From Bacillus salacetis (lineage in GTDB: Bacteria; Bacillota; Bacilli; Bacillales; Bacillaceae_B), in assembly GCF_003581585.1 (NCBI RefSeq), contig NZ_QXIR01000019.1:1-64000 (forward strand): DNA of 64,000 bases. Reading direction: 5' to 3'. The position numbers and the translations under genes are program-made. The notes under the pieces are model-generated. The model was not told where the DNA came from, searched no databases, and was given only the letters and a program-made list of their open reading frames with translations. Shown here in pieces: positions 1-7,893 of this stretch. Position 1 is the first letter of the stretch. Every line of letters begins with the position of its first letter.

Positions 1-118
1 CGATTTCGTGTTTTCCAGAATCGACCGCCCCACAGCGCTCCTATGACCACATCGATCTCCCTTTTCAGAAGTCGACCACGCTTCCCCAAAACCAACAATC
101 TAAATGACTACCTGAATC
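1..118. repeat. End of a 52-bp-period dyad repeat array (cut by window edge)
   Basis: Two degenerate units are visible, beginning CGATTTCGTG at 1 and CGATCTCCCT at 53, exactly 52 bp apart. Each has a short dyad (CGAT near the start, TCGACC about 20 bp later). No ORF with a ribosome binding site runs through it. The period matches the other intergenic arrays in this window although the sequence differs. Confidence 0.6.
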
Positions 119-192
119 TCCAGCCGGCTCCCACAAACCTACTACTTTCAGTAAAATAACAAGAAAAAGAGACAGTCACCTGTCCCTGATTC

Positions 193-1020
193 TCATAAAT
201 TAAAATTCCTGTTGCATTGTTCAATAATAAATTTCGATAACCTCAATGATTCTTCGATTTTCTGCTTATTGGATTCATAAGCACTTGTTCCCTTCCTGGT
301 CCGTATATTGATGTCTTCCCTGATGATCCTATGATACTCAGTCGGGAGAACTGATACACCGTACTCACCAGATGCTGATTTAGAAATGACCCCTGATTCA
401 TTTAATGTATAATATTGCCGCAGCAAACCAAGTACAGTCCATTCTATTTCTTCATCGATTTCTCTGGCAGGCATTTGCACAAGCTCCTCGATTGAAGAAG
501 CTGCATTATTGACCCTTACACCCCAGTACGAATTCATATTTTCCATGACATAGGACCGAAGATTATCTGCATCCGCGATAAACTGCTTTTCTTTAATATC
601 CGGCCCGAGGATGGTGATCCCTTTCTCTTTCAAAAGCCACCAGGTTACCGGGTTGTAATGGGTCCCGAATCGTATTTCCCCTTCATTATAGTAAGGAAGG
701 GGTTTTTCGCTGCTATCAGTGGATATTCCCAAATCGTCCCATACCAAATAAGGTCCATCCAACTTAGGTGTATATCTGCTTTCAATAATGGTATGTATCT
801 CAGATAAAACATTGAGCTCATCCAAAGATAACCGTCTAGTCGTTAATGCGGCAAAATCGATATCACTGATGTTTGGATTATAAGCATCAAGCACAATCGA
901 ACCGTGTAGGTATAAACCTTCAAGACGATTGGGGAGCCTTTCCTTCCAGAGATGGATGTATGCTTGCAAAACCTCCTGTATGGAGCTGTGCAAATGGGTA
1001 TCCTTCACTCCCGCCTTCAT
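193..1020 (-). CDS. Aminoglycoside adenylyltransferase-like nucleotidyltransferase
   Basis: A 275-residue protein with an N-terminal nucleotidyltransferase fold: the HGS motif at about residues 39-41 is followed by the metal-binding DID at 53-55. The C-terminal half resembles the DUF4111 helical domain of AadA-type streptomycin/spectinomycin adenylyltransferases, and the length is close to AadA (about 260). It would transfer AMP from ATP to a hydroxyl acceptor; whether the acceptor is an aminoglycoside cannot be read from sequence. Its ATG overlaps the stop of the upstream NIPSNAP gene by four bases (ATGA), so the two are translationally coupled. Confidence 0.85.
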   Translation of the reverse strand: MKAGVKDTHLHSSIQEVLQAYIHLWKERLPNRLEGLYLHGSIVLDAYNPNISDIDFAALTTRRLSLDELNVLSEIHTIIESRYTPKLDGPYLVWDDLGISTDSSEKPLPYYNEGEIRFGTHYNPVTWWLLKEKGITILGPDIKEKQFIADADNLRSYVMENMNSYWGVRVNNAASSIEELVQMPAREIDEEIEWTVLGLLRQYYTLNESGVISKSASGEYGVSVLPTEYHRIIREDINIRTRKGTSAYESNKQKIEESLRLSKFIIEQCNRNFNL

Positions 1021-1373
1021 CTAATTCCTTCTTTCAAATTGACGGTATCCTCAATAGCTTCGTTTCTCACTTCAATAAAATATTTCTTGAAAACGGCTTC
1101 CTTTCCGCCATGTTTTTCATACCAGTTGTGGATCCGTTGGAGATGGGCTTCATCGCTTCGCACGTTCTTTTCAATTTTCTCGTAATCCTCATAGCTGTCA
1201 TATTCCCATATCGCAAAAATTTCCGCCGTCCCGTCTTCCCTGTCCTTCATCCATCTGCCGACAAGGCGTGAGCCGTATTTTAATTGATTTGGAAGGTTGA
1301 TCGTATTGAATAAATCATTAAATACCTCTATGAATTCACTTTTCACTATGTAAAACTTTCGTCTGTAAAACAT
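1017..1373 (-). CDS. NIPSNAP-family protein
   Basis: A 118-residue single-domain protein with a ferredoxin-like dimeric alpha/beta barrel pattern. It opens with MFYRRKFYIVKSEFIEVFN and has the central WEYDSYEDYEKIE segment typical of bacterial NIPSNAP proteins. No catalytic residues are known for the family and its function is unclear. The start follows an AAAGGGGGAAA ribosome binding site. It is cotranscribed with, and overlaps, the downstream adenylyltransferase-like gene. Confidence 0.85.
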   Translation of the reverse strand: MFYRRKFYIVKSEFIEVFNDLFNTINLPNQLKYGSRLVGRWMKDREDGTAEIFAIWEYDSYEDYEKIEKNVRSDEAHLQRIHNWYEKHGGKEAVFKKYFIEVRNEAIEDTVNLKEGIR

Positions 1374-1414
1374 CTGTTTCCCCCTTTGTACTATTCAAGC
1401 AGGTCAATTGCCTG

Positions 1415-1891
1415 CTAAACCTCTTTTTGTTTTACCACCAGGTGAGCGGGATGTCCGGGAATTTCTTGTAACGCCTTCCTCAGAAATTCAGGATACAGGG
1501 TGATTGCTTCAAGGTCATGAACAGGAGTCCATTTATAAATCAGCCTCTCTCCTTCCTTCCCGAAGAATGGCTCTTTATTCAATTCCATTGATTCATCCTC
1601 AGTCTTTACCAGGTAATATAAGCCAACCTCATGAATATCAATTCCGTTATATTGAAAGAAGTTTTCCACAAACCACACGAGTCGTTCTATCTCTACGCTG
1701 ACATCCAGTTCCTCGATGAATTCCCTTTGAATGCTCAGGGCAGACTCTTCACCTATGGCGACCCTTCCTCCAGGAAGCGACCAGCTTTCATCGGATACAG
1801 CCCGGTGTAAAAGTACATGCCCGTCTTTTACCCAGATGCCTGCTACACGATAGTTAAAGGTAGCTTTTTCAGTCTTGTATACAACATCCAT
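1415..1891 (-). CDS. Nudix hydrolase
   Basis: A 158-residue Nudix protein. The Nudix box (G-x5-E-x7-REUxEExGU) lies at about residues 41-64, with GGRVAIGEE and the catalytic REFIEEL helix. It would hydrolyse a nucleoside diphosphate linked to another moiety; substrate unknown. The start is set by an AGGGGAGGG ribosome binding site. About 33 bp upstream lies a TTGGAATAATTGG motif similar to the one upstream of two other minus-strand genes in this window, a possible extended -10 promoter. Confidence 0.9.
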   Translation of the reverse strand: MDVVYKTEKATFNYRVAGIWVKDGHVLLHRAVSDESWSLPGGRVAIGEESALSIQREFIEELDVSVEIERLVWFVENFFQYNGIDIHEVGLYYLVKTEDESMELNKEPFFGKEGERLIYKWTPVHDLEAITLYPEFLRKALQEIPGHPAHLVVKQKEV

Positions 1892-1924
1892 TTCGTTTCC
1901 CTCCCCTTATCGAACCACATACTT

Positions 1925-1938
1925 CCAATTATTCCAAA
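1925..1938 (-). promoter_or_regulatory. Recurrent TTTGAAATAATTGG-like upstream motif
   Basis: Read on the minus strand this is TTTGGAATAATTGG, one mismatch from the motif at 24126-24139 and 40262-40275. In all three cases it ends 31-33 bp before a minus-strand start codon. TG-N-AATAAT resembles an extended -10 element. The promoter role is inferred. Confidence 0.35.
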
Positions 1939-1964
1939 AAACGGACCTGGACTCAAGGGGGAAT

Positions 1965-3248
1965 TTAATATTCAAAGTACTCAACTGTCTCTTTTCCTGT
2001 TGCCATATCCTTTACTTTGTATTGATTATTCCTGACCTCTTCTTCGCCAATGATTATAACGGTGGGAATGTTTTCCCTGTTGGCTTTATCCAGCAGCTTT
2101 CCAAGTTTTTTATTGCTCATTTCCACCTCAACTTTAAAGCCTTTATTCCTTAAGTCACTGGCAGCCAGGAGTGATTCCTTAAAAGTCCCGAGCGGTATAA
2201 CGAAGTAATCTGCAAATGGCTCTCTACGGGCATCATTCTTCACGGAAGAACTGATTGCTGTATAAATGACATCAAGCCCGAAAGAAATCCCTGCTGTTGA
2301 GAAACTTTCGTTAGTTCCTAACAATCCCCCGATAGCATTATCATATCTCCCGCCGCTGCCGATGCTGGATTTGATAGACTGGTCTTCCAGGAAAATTTCA
2401 TATATGGTCCCTGTATAAATCTCCAAGCCTCTCGCCAAAAATGGATTGAATGCACATTGCTTGCTGATTCCCAGGTAATCCAGATAGGAGCTCAACTCCT
2501 TCCATTCAGCCAGCCCTTCTTTGACCTGTTCATTTTTCTCAGAGTACGTTTCAAAATAATCGAAGCTCCTATTGTGTTCATTGCTGAGAAAGTCCTGGAT
2601 CAACTTAATGGTGAAGCCGGAAATCCCCACATCGGCGAGTTCGGCGAGTACAGCGTTGAGTCCGGCTTTTTCAAGTTTATCCAATATCAGGACAGTCCTG
2701 TTCATCAGGCTTCTTTCAACTCCGAAGAATTCCAGCATCCCAGTCAAAAGTTTTCGGTTGTTATATTGTATGGTCACTTTCAAATTAAGCTTTTTGAAGG
2801 CATCTATGGCCATCATCATCAATTCTGCCTCAGCAATTTGGGATTCCACACCAACTATGTCGACATCACATTGTGTGAACTCCCTGAACCTTCCTTTCTT
2901 GATAGGACCGTCCCTGAACACCTTCCCGATTTCGTATCTTTTGAAAGGCATTCGGATTGAAGGGTTCATTGCAATCACTTTTGCAAAAGGAATCGTCAGG
3001 TCATACCGTAAAGCCAAGTCCCTTTCTCCCCTGTCGGTTAACGAGTACATCTCTTCCAGTATTTCGGCTCCTCCTCCATATTTAGAAGCCAGAAGTTCGG
3101 TATAGTTCAATATAGGCGTTTCCAGCGGCTTGCATCCATATTGAATGAATACATCCTCCAAAGTCCGTCTGATGTCCCGTCTGACAACTTCCGCATCAGG
3201 TAAATAATCCTGTGTCCCTTTAACATTTTGATAATCCATTTTTTTCAT
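1965..3248 (-). CDS. hisS: Histidyl-tRNA synthetase (second-copy type)
   Basis: A 427-residue class II aminoacyl-tRNA synthetase that charges tRNA-His. Motif 2 lies around residues 103-125 (FKRYEIGKVFRDG then GRFREF). The histidine-specific HisA motif RGLEIYTG is at 273-280, the HisB-like SIGSGGRYDN at about 296-304, and a C-terminal anticodon-binding domain runs from about 345. The start codon follows GGAGGAG. The gene stands alone rather than beside aspS, as expected for an auxiliary copy such as hisS2 of some bacilli. Upstream are a 189-bp mobile element copy, a terminator and an 18-codon leader with three His codons, which may form an attenuator. I found no T-box sequence. Confidence 0.93.
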   Translation of the reverse strand: MKKMDYQNVKGTQDYLPDAEVVRRDIRRTLEDVFIQYGCKPLETPILNYTELLASKYGGGAEILEEMYSLTDRGERDLALRYDLTIPFAKVIAMNPSIRMPFKRYEIGKVFRDGPIKKGRFREFTQCDVDIVGVESQIAEAELMMMAIDAFKKLNLKVTIQYNNRKLLTGMLEFFGVERSLMNRTVLILDKLEKAGLNAVLAELADVGISGFTIKLIQDFLSNEHNRSFDYFETYSEKNEQVKEGLAEWKELSSYLDYLGISKQCAFNPFLARGLEIYTGTIYEIFLEDQSIKSSIGSGGRYDNAIGGLLGTNESFSTAGISFGLDVIYTAISSSVKNDARREPFADYFVIPLGTFKESLLAASDLRNKGFKVEVEMSNKKLGKLLDKANRENIPTVIIIGEEEVRNNQYKVKDMATGKETVEYFEY

Positions 3249-3274
3249 CTTTTCTCCTCCATATTCTTTTTAAA

Positions 3275-3463
3275 GTCCCTTTTCATTAACTTTGTTGCCA
3301 TTCACTAAAATATCAAATGAAATCCTGGTATATCGCCGTAATACCCCGGTGAGCAGGAAAGAAAAGAGCTGCTCGTTCTTTTTCGAGAGTAAACCTAAGA
3401 ATACAGGGGAAAAATCCGGCACCTGGGATTTTTCCGAAAGCAACAATATATGCGAAAACAGCC
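3275..3463. mobile_element. Non-autonomous element copy 1 (GGCTsTTTTCG-ended MITE)
   Basis: This 189-bp copy is colinear and strongly similar to the copy at 49690-49882: a shared middle reading TCCTGGTATATCG, GAGCTGCTCG and ATCCGGCACCTGGGATTTTT, and a right end GCGAAAACAGCC. The left end has decayed to GTCCCTTTTC. The flanking 8-mers TTTTTAAA and TCTTTAAA match at 7 of 8 bases, consistent with an old target duplication. It sits between the leader terminator and hisS and could supply or disrupt regulatory sequence there. Confidence 0.75.
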
Positions 3464-3478
3464 TCTTTAAAATACAAA

Positions 3479-3522
3479 AAACCGCACTTGATTTAAGTGG
3501 AATAACTTAATCAAATGCGGTT
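3479..3522 (-). terminator. Rho-independent terminator between leader ORF and hisS
   Basis: On the minus strand a long stem (AACCGCATTTGATTAAGT, loop, then the near-complement ending TGCGGTT) is followed by a run of six T. It lies about 50 bases after the stop of an 18-codon ORF and 230 bases before the hisS start, where an attenuator would sit. Confidence 0.85.
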
Positions 3523-3573
3523 CATTAGAAATAACCTTCCTATTTACGATTTCTTTAAAATCGGATAGCAAGG

Positions 3574-3630
3574 TTACTCGATATGATGATGAAATTGTAA
3601 GAACGATGAAGGAACAATGCCTGTAACCAT
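3574..3630 (-). CDS. Candidate 18-aa histidine leader peptide
   Basis: The ORF encodes MVTGIVPSSFLQFHHHIE with three consecutive CAT codons. It starts six bases after a good GAGGTGA ribosome binding site. A candidate promoter (TTGCAA, 17 bp, TAAATT) lies at about 3660-3688, just past the end of the next gene, so the leader would be its own transcription unit. A strong terminator follows, then hisS. The arrangement resembles peptide-dependent attenuation of histidine genes; in Bacillota hisS is normally T-box controlled, so this assignment is inference. Confidence 0.45.
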   Translation of the reverse strand: MVTGIVPSSFLQFHHHIE

Positions 3631-3659
3631 TTTTACTCACCTCAAATTTTCACTTAATT

Positions 3660-3688
3660 TACCACATGAAAGAGGATTTTGCAATATA
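3660..3688 (-). promoter_or_regulatory. Candidate sigma-A promoter of the leader ORF
   Basis: TTGCAA and TAAATT are separated by 17 bp on the minus strand, about 30 bp ahead of the 18-codon leader ORF. The match to consensus is moderate. Confidence 0.4.
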
Positions 3689-3694
3689 TTTACA

Positions 3695-3910
3695 TTATTC
3701 CAGCTTATCCTTTTTAAGCTTCTCCAAACGCTTTCTGTGATTTAAGTCAATGACCACATCGCCAACACCCATCGCCATCATGCCGTTCAGCAATGCGAAG
3801 AAGGGTAACGTTGACCCTCCTCCACCCGTAAATAAACCAAAGATGATAGAGATAGCGCTGATCATCACAAAAGCCATCCCTACTAAATACAATGCTCTGC
3901 CAATAAACAA
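3695..3910 (-). CDS. Small membrane protein, unknown function
   Basis: A 71-residue protein with two likely membrane helices (about residues 3-25 and 35-52) separated by a GGGGS turn, and a basic lysine-rich tail. It starts with TTG after AAAGGGAGA. No family recognised. It lies upstream of the leader/terminator ahead of hisS, probably as a separate transcript. Confidence 0.6.
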   Translation of the reverse strand: MFIGRALYLVGMAFVMISAISIIFGLFTGGGGSTLPFFALLNGMMAMGVGDVVIDLNHRKRLEKLKKDKLE

Positions 3911-4059
3911 TGGTATCTTCTCCCTTTACCTTCATGACTATATTTTTGTTTATGCAAAAAAATCAAATCCCGGATTTAAGCGTTATCGATGGAATTACTC
4001 AAACATTATTCACCAAGAACTTTCTAAAAAAATAGTGGACCATATATCTATTTGACACG

Positions 4060-4335
4060 GCAAAAATTTGAAGCATTCCTGCAAGTAAAACACCACATTT
4101 CCCAACGGAGTGACTCTTTTTGGTCCGTATTTGTAAAGAATGAGCCAATTTCTTTATCATCACGGCTCTTTTTGGTCCATTTTTGCAAGTAATAGACCAA
4201 GATTCCGAACTACCCTTCACAAATTGGTGTATTTCTGCAGATAATAGACCGATTTTTCAAGCTTTACTTCTGAATTTTGTGCATTTTTGCGAAAAACAGA
4301 CCAATTTTTCCACCGCCACGACTCTTTTTGGTCTT
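4060..4335. repeat. 52-bp-period dyad array (TTGGT...ACCAA type)
   Basis: Five units have their TTGGT (or TTTGT) core at 4120, 4172, 4224, 4276 and 4328, exactly 52 bp each, with a degenerate sixth near 4068. A unit reads TTGGTCCATTTTTGC, then about 10 bases, then AGACCAA, an imperfect hairpin. It fills the 340-bp gap between two genes. ORFs crossing it have no ribosome binding site. Confidence 0.8.
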
Positions 4336-4349
4336 TTCCCATAACCTGA

Positions 4350-4939
4350 CTACTTTCTTAGGTTCTTCACGTAACAGATACAGTCATGAACCCTATCGAA
4401 CCTGTTTCGCACTTTTTCTTTTTCAGGACCGGTATAATGGGCAAAGGTTTGGATAGGCTTGAACCCAGCCGTTTGTATCTCTAGAATGTCTTTATGTTCT
4501 TTGGATCCATCCATATATACATGCAGATAAGAATCCATGGAGTCAAATTGATTCTGTTCATACCAGTCCCTCACCCATTCGTCATCACGTGTCCATGCTT
4601 CTAAATAATCCAGGTCAGCCTCAGAAGCCAGCTTTTCCGCTTCACGCCGTAAGTTGGTCCCTATCCCCAGCCTCCGATAGTCTGGATGGACTGCAACATG
4701 CCAAATCATTCCTCCACGGCCGACACCTCTTGAGCAGACCTGTCTCTCCATTAGCTCATATTCGATATCCAACAGTCCTATGACTCTATTATCATGAACG
4801 GCAACTAATTCGATAGAGGGTTTTCATATGTATCTTTTTCTCGAATAACATCATCAAAATAAGCCGTATCAAGAAAAGATAACACCCTGCACCTTAGCCA
4901 GCCTTCCTCATCCGTTTGCTCGTATCTTCTGATTTCCAT
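4350..4939 (-). pseudogene. GNAT acetyltransferase broken by a frameshift
   Basis: The ATG at 4939 follows AGAGGTG and opens MEIRRYEQTDEEGWLRCRV, a typical GNAT N-terminus, but this frame stops after 44 codons. The other frame continues as PSIELVAVHDNRVIGLLDIE, then the acetyl-CoA loop region (VHPDYRRLGIGTNL) and the rest of the domain to 4350. One missing base in the GGGTTTT run at about 4818-4824 explains the break. It is either a recent pseudogene or a sequencing error. Intact it would be about 195 residues. Confidence 0.8.
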
Positions 4940-5040
4940 CCCCGCACCTCTTTTGCCTTTCTCTTAGAAATCGACTTCAATGAATAAAATACCTTTTACT
5001 ACCAACAATATCATAAAAAATGAAGGAAGGTGCGATCTGT

Positions 5041-5232
5041 TTGAGTGAAGAAACGAAAGTGGCGAATAAGCTGCAGGAAATGATGACTTGGAATCTGGTT
5101 CCAGTATCCGCCCAGGAAGATATTAAAGAGATATGCAATGCTTTAAATCAAGGAAAGGTAAACCTTGCTGAATTGGAAGATCAAGATCCATTTGTGGTGG
5201 AAATCCTCCATCAGGCCAAGAACGAAGCATGA
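5041..5232 (+). CDS. Small soluble protein, unknown function
   Basis: A 63-residue acidic helical protein (SEETKVANKLQEMMTWNLVP...). I chose TTG at 5041 because AAGGAAGGTG lies 7-8 bases upstream; an ATG at 5020 lacks a ribosome binding site. It is followed at once by a strong terminator, so it is probably monocistronic. No family recognised. Confidence 0.6.
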   Translation: MSEETKVANKLQEMMTWNLVPVSAQEDIKEICNALNQGKVNLAELEDQDPFVVEILHQAKNEA

Positions 5233-5235
5233 GAA

Positions 5236-5266
5236 AAGGGACAGGTTTGCGAGCCTGTCCCTTTCT
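5236..5266 (+). terminator. Terminator after the small plus-strand gene
   Basis: AAGGGACAGG, eight-base loop, CCTGTCCC, then TTTCTT. It may serve both this gene and the converging permease gene. Confidence 0.85.
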
Positions 5267-5293
5267 TATATCAACTTACACCTTACCTTCTCA

Positions 5294-6715
5294 TCAAGTA
5301 TGTTCTTCGCCTTCTTTCAATTCATGGCCGACAAGCTTCTTCACGAGGAAATATCCCGCAAAGATTACAGCCATGATCCCGATGCTGATGAACAAGCCGA
5401 TCCGTTCACCATCTTCAAAACCTGCCCCAGTGATAGCCACACCGATCAAGACGATTCCCAGGTAGGATGTGTAAGGAGAACCCGGCATTTTAAAAAAGGT
5501 TGTCTTACTTGGATTTTCCTCATAACTATCTCTGTTTTTGATTTGGGAAGCCAATATGATCACCCAGTTCATAATCAGGATGATCCCCGCCGCTGTAGTT
5601 AAATACTCGTACACCTTGCTTGGCAGCAGGAAGGATATCACGATGGTTGCTGCAAGAGCAGCCGCATTCAAACCCAAAGCCCGTGTCGCGACTCCCCTTT
5701 TATTGAAATGAGAAAACTGTTTCGGTGCGTCCCCGTCCCTTCCGAGAGATACAACAATTTTTGTGATGGAAAACAGGGCGCCAACCATTGTGGAAAAAGC
5801 AGCAGTGATCAATATCAAATTGAAAAGGGTCCCGATATACGGGATTTGAAAAGCCGTTAGTGCTGTGACAAATGGACTTTCATCCTCGCTGATAGCTGTC
5901 CACGATACCATGGAAACCACAAAGAACAGGGATAGGATATAAATCGCCATAAGCACGACCACGAGAGATAGACCAGCTTTAGGAGTATCCGCCTTTCTTT
6001 CCAGCTCAGTGGACATCAACCCAACGACTGCAATTCCGCCAAAAGAAAACAAGACAAATATCATGGCCGTCCATGTGCCCATGAACCCATTTGGAAACCA
6101 AGTCATCCCTTCCTCCATTGATTTGGCTGTGTCCACAGGCGAAACAGCCCCAAATAAAAAAAGAGCTCCGAAGACGATAAACCCGATCAATGTGGCAATT
6201 TTAACAACGGCAAACAAGGATTCAAGTGTACCGAAATTTTTCACTCCCAAGAGGATGATGCTGAAGCCTGCCGCTGCATATATAATCATCAATAACCATA
6301 GCGGTGCGCTTGGAAACCAGAATTGTGTGAACAAGGAAAGCGCAGTAATCTCACTTGCCATGATCAATATCCCCGAAACCCAATACATCCACCCGCTCAT
6401 GAATCCCATTGAACGGCCAAAAGCTTCCTGGGCGTATTTCTTGAACGAGCCTGCCCCTTTGTCATGGACAGACATTTCAGCTAAAGCACTGAAGACCAAA
6501 AACGCAATGATACCGGCAATAAGATAATCCAGTAGAATGGATGGGCCCGCCCTTTCAATCGACAATCCGGTACCCAGGAAGAATCCCGCACCAATCACCG
6601 AGCCGATCCCGATCAATGAAAGCTGCCACCAATGAAGCTTATGGCCTTTCCCTTTCTTCGCTTTTTGCTTCTGCTGCTCCTGAACCGTTTGTTTAACAAT
6701 ATGTTCATTCCGCAT
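5294..6715 (-). CDS. APC-family amino acid permease
   Basis: A 473-residue integral membrane protein with about 12 helices. After a lysine-rich cytoplasmic start, helix 1 carries the family motif GIGSVIGAGFFLGTG at about residues 35-49, the substrate-binding glycine-rich break of APC transporters. GAGSFKKYAQEAFG follows helix 2, as in amino-acid:proton symporters of bacilli. It probably imports an amino acid; the substrate is not readable. The C-terminus is acidic and ends near the terminator at 5236-5266. No cotranscribed neighbour. Confidence 0.9.
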   Translation of the reverse strand: MRNEHIVKQTVQEQQKQKAKKGKGHKLHWWQLSLIGIGSVIGAGFFLGTGLSIERAGPSILLDYLIAGIIAFLVFSALAEMSVHDKGAGSFKKYAQEAFGRSMGFMSGWMYWVSGILIMASEITALSLFTQFWFPSAPLWLLMIIYAAAGFSIILLGVKNFGTLESLFAVVKIATLIGFIVFGALFLFGAVSPVDTAKSMEEGMTWFPNGFMGTWTAMIFVLFSFGGIAVVGLMSTELERKADTPKAGLSLVVVLMAIYILSLFFVVSMVSWTAISEDESPFVTALTAFQIPYIGTLFNLILITAAFSTMVGALFSITKIVVSLGRDGDAPKQFSHFNKRGVATRALGLNAAALAATIVISFLLPSKVYEYLTTAAGIILIMNWVIILASQIKNRDSYEENPSKTTFFKMPGSPYTSYLGIVLIGVAITGAGFEDGERIGLFISIGIMAVIFAGYFLVKKLVGHELKEGEEHT

Positions 6716-6851
6716 GTGTTAACGCCTTCTTTCCATGAGATTCATGTTACATGGATTCTTTTCCCTATTTAATTGGAGTTATCCGAAATTTTGTTATCTG
6801 TGTTAGTATATCCCGCATAAAACCCTGTCACTCGGGATTTTTAAAAAGTCA

Positions 6852-6890
6852 AAAGAAGGATGCCTGGTCGATCAGGCATCCTTCTGAAGT
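6852..6890 (-). terminator. Terminator downstream of the SDR/EamA operon
   Basis: AGAAGGATGCCTG, loop, CAGGCATCCTTCT followed by TTTGACTTTTT on the minus strand. It ends the transcript of the SDR gene (stop at 7005). The 290-bp gap also holds a 17-codon coding-like scrap near 6911-6965 (EDALSKAEFGIKVTAD then stop) without a start, probably a gene remnant. Confidence 0.8.
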
Positions 6891-7004
6891 GATTTTTACC
6901 AAGACGATATTCAATCGGCGGTCACTTTGATTCCAAATTCCGCCTTCGACAGAGCATCCTCTTAAATTTTTCGACCGGGGAAGAGTTTTACAAATACCAA
7001 AGGT

Positions 7005-7874
7005 TCATGCCTTGATGATGTTCTTGTAATAGTTCCCCCAATGAGGCTGTGTACCATCAATATCCTTGTAGCCGTAGACTTCTGAAAGCTCCCAGGTGCT
7101 GAAGATACTTCCGGTCTTATCTAAAATTTCCGGGTCTTCAGCCAAACAGCGCACAGCTTCTCCAATATAGTAAGGAGATTCGGAAGCAATAAAATGCGGA
7201 TCTATTTCTGCAGCTTCTTTCCAGTTTTCCTCCGTGACTCCAAACAGCTCCAACATCGCCTCGGACCTCAAAAATCCTGGTGTGACAGCAATAGAAGCGA
7301 CATCGTAGTCCTTTAAATCAGCAGCCAGCGATTGAGCTATATGAATGGCTGAAATCTTGGCAAGGCTGTAGTAAAAACTTCCTCTAGGCTCATAATCGAT
7401 ACCATCGGTTATTTTAATTACCAGGCCTCCCCTACTTTCTCTTAGTAGAGGTATGGCATAATGGGCGGTCATGATATGCAATCCGACCGCCTGCTTCTGC
7501 ATTTGCATCCCTTTCCCTAAGTCATGCTCCCCAAAAGGCCTTCCCCATTCTGTCAAAGGATCTCCGCCCCATATATCATTGACAAGGATGTCAAGCCTGC
7601 CGGTTTCTTCTTTTATCCTTTCAAACAGTCCTTTAACTTCGGATTCCACCGTATGGTCCACTTTTACAGGGATTCCAATCCCGCCTGCTTCAGTAACCAT
7701 TTCTGCCGTCTCTTCTATCGTTTCGCTGCGCCCCATCGGGGACTGCTGATTCCTGGTAGTCCGGCCAGTTACGTAAACCTTTGCACCAGCTTCCCCTAAC
7801 TTTACCGAAATATCGCGTCCGGCTCCCCGCGTTCCACCTGCTACGAGAGCTATTTTTCCTTTTAATGACTGCAT
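7005..7874 (-). CDS. Short-chain dehydrogenase/reductase
   Basis: A 289-residue classical SDR. The cofactor loop GGTRGAG is at about 13-19, an NAG-like VND at 98-100, and the catalytic Tyr-x3-Lys is Y169/K173. The long C-terminal extension (HFIASESPYYIGEAV) resembles DHRS1-like SDRs. It would reduce or oxidise a small carbonyl/alcohol substrate with NAD(P)(H). The start follows GGGAGGC. It lies 20 bp downstream of the EamA gene and is probably cotranscribed with it. Confidence 0.9.
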   Translation of the reverse strand: MQSLKGKIALVAGGTRGAGRDISVKLGEAGAKVYVTGRTTRNQQSPMGRSETIEETAEMVTEAGGIGIPVKVDHTVESEVKGLFERIKEETGRLDILVNDIWGGDPLTEWGRPFGEHDLGKGMQMQKQAVGLHIMTAHYAIPLLRESRGGLVIKITDGIDYEPRGSFYYSLAKISAIHIAQSLAADLKDYDVASIAVTPGFLRSEAMLELFGVTEENWKEAAEIDPHFIASESPYYIGEAVRCLAEDPEILDKTGSIFSTWELSEVYGYKDIDGTQPHWGNYYKNIIKA

Positions 7875-7893
7875 ACTATGCCTCCCTTCGATT

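Noticed and set aside
3479..3700. T-box riboswitch ahead of hisS
   Set aside because: No AGGGTGGNACCGCG-type sequence or specifier arrangement found; only a leader ORF and terminator.
3999..4220. 73-aa minus-strand ORF
   Set aside because: Lies inside the 52-bp array, no ribosome binding site, composition follows the repeat.
6905..6970. Small gene downstream of the SDR
   Set aside because: Only a 17-codon frame without start or ribosome binding site; mentioned as a remnant only.
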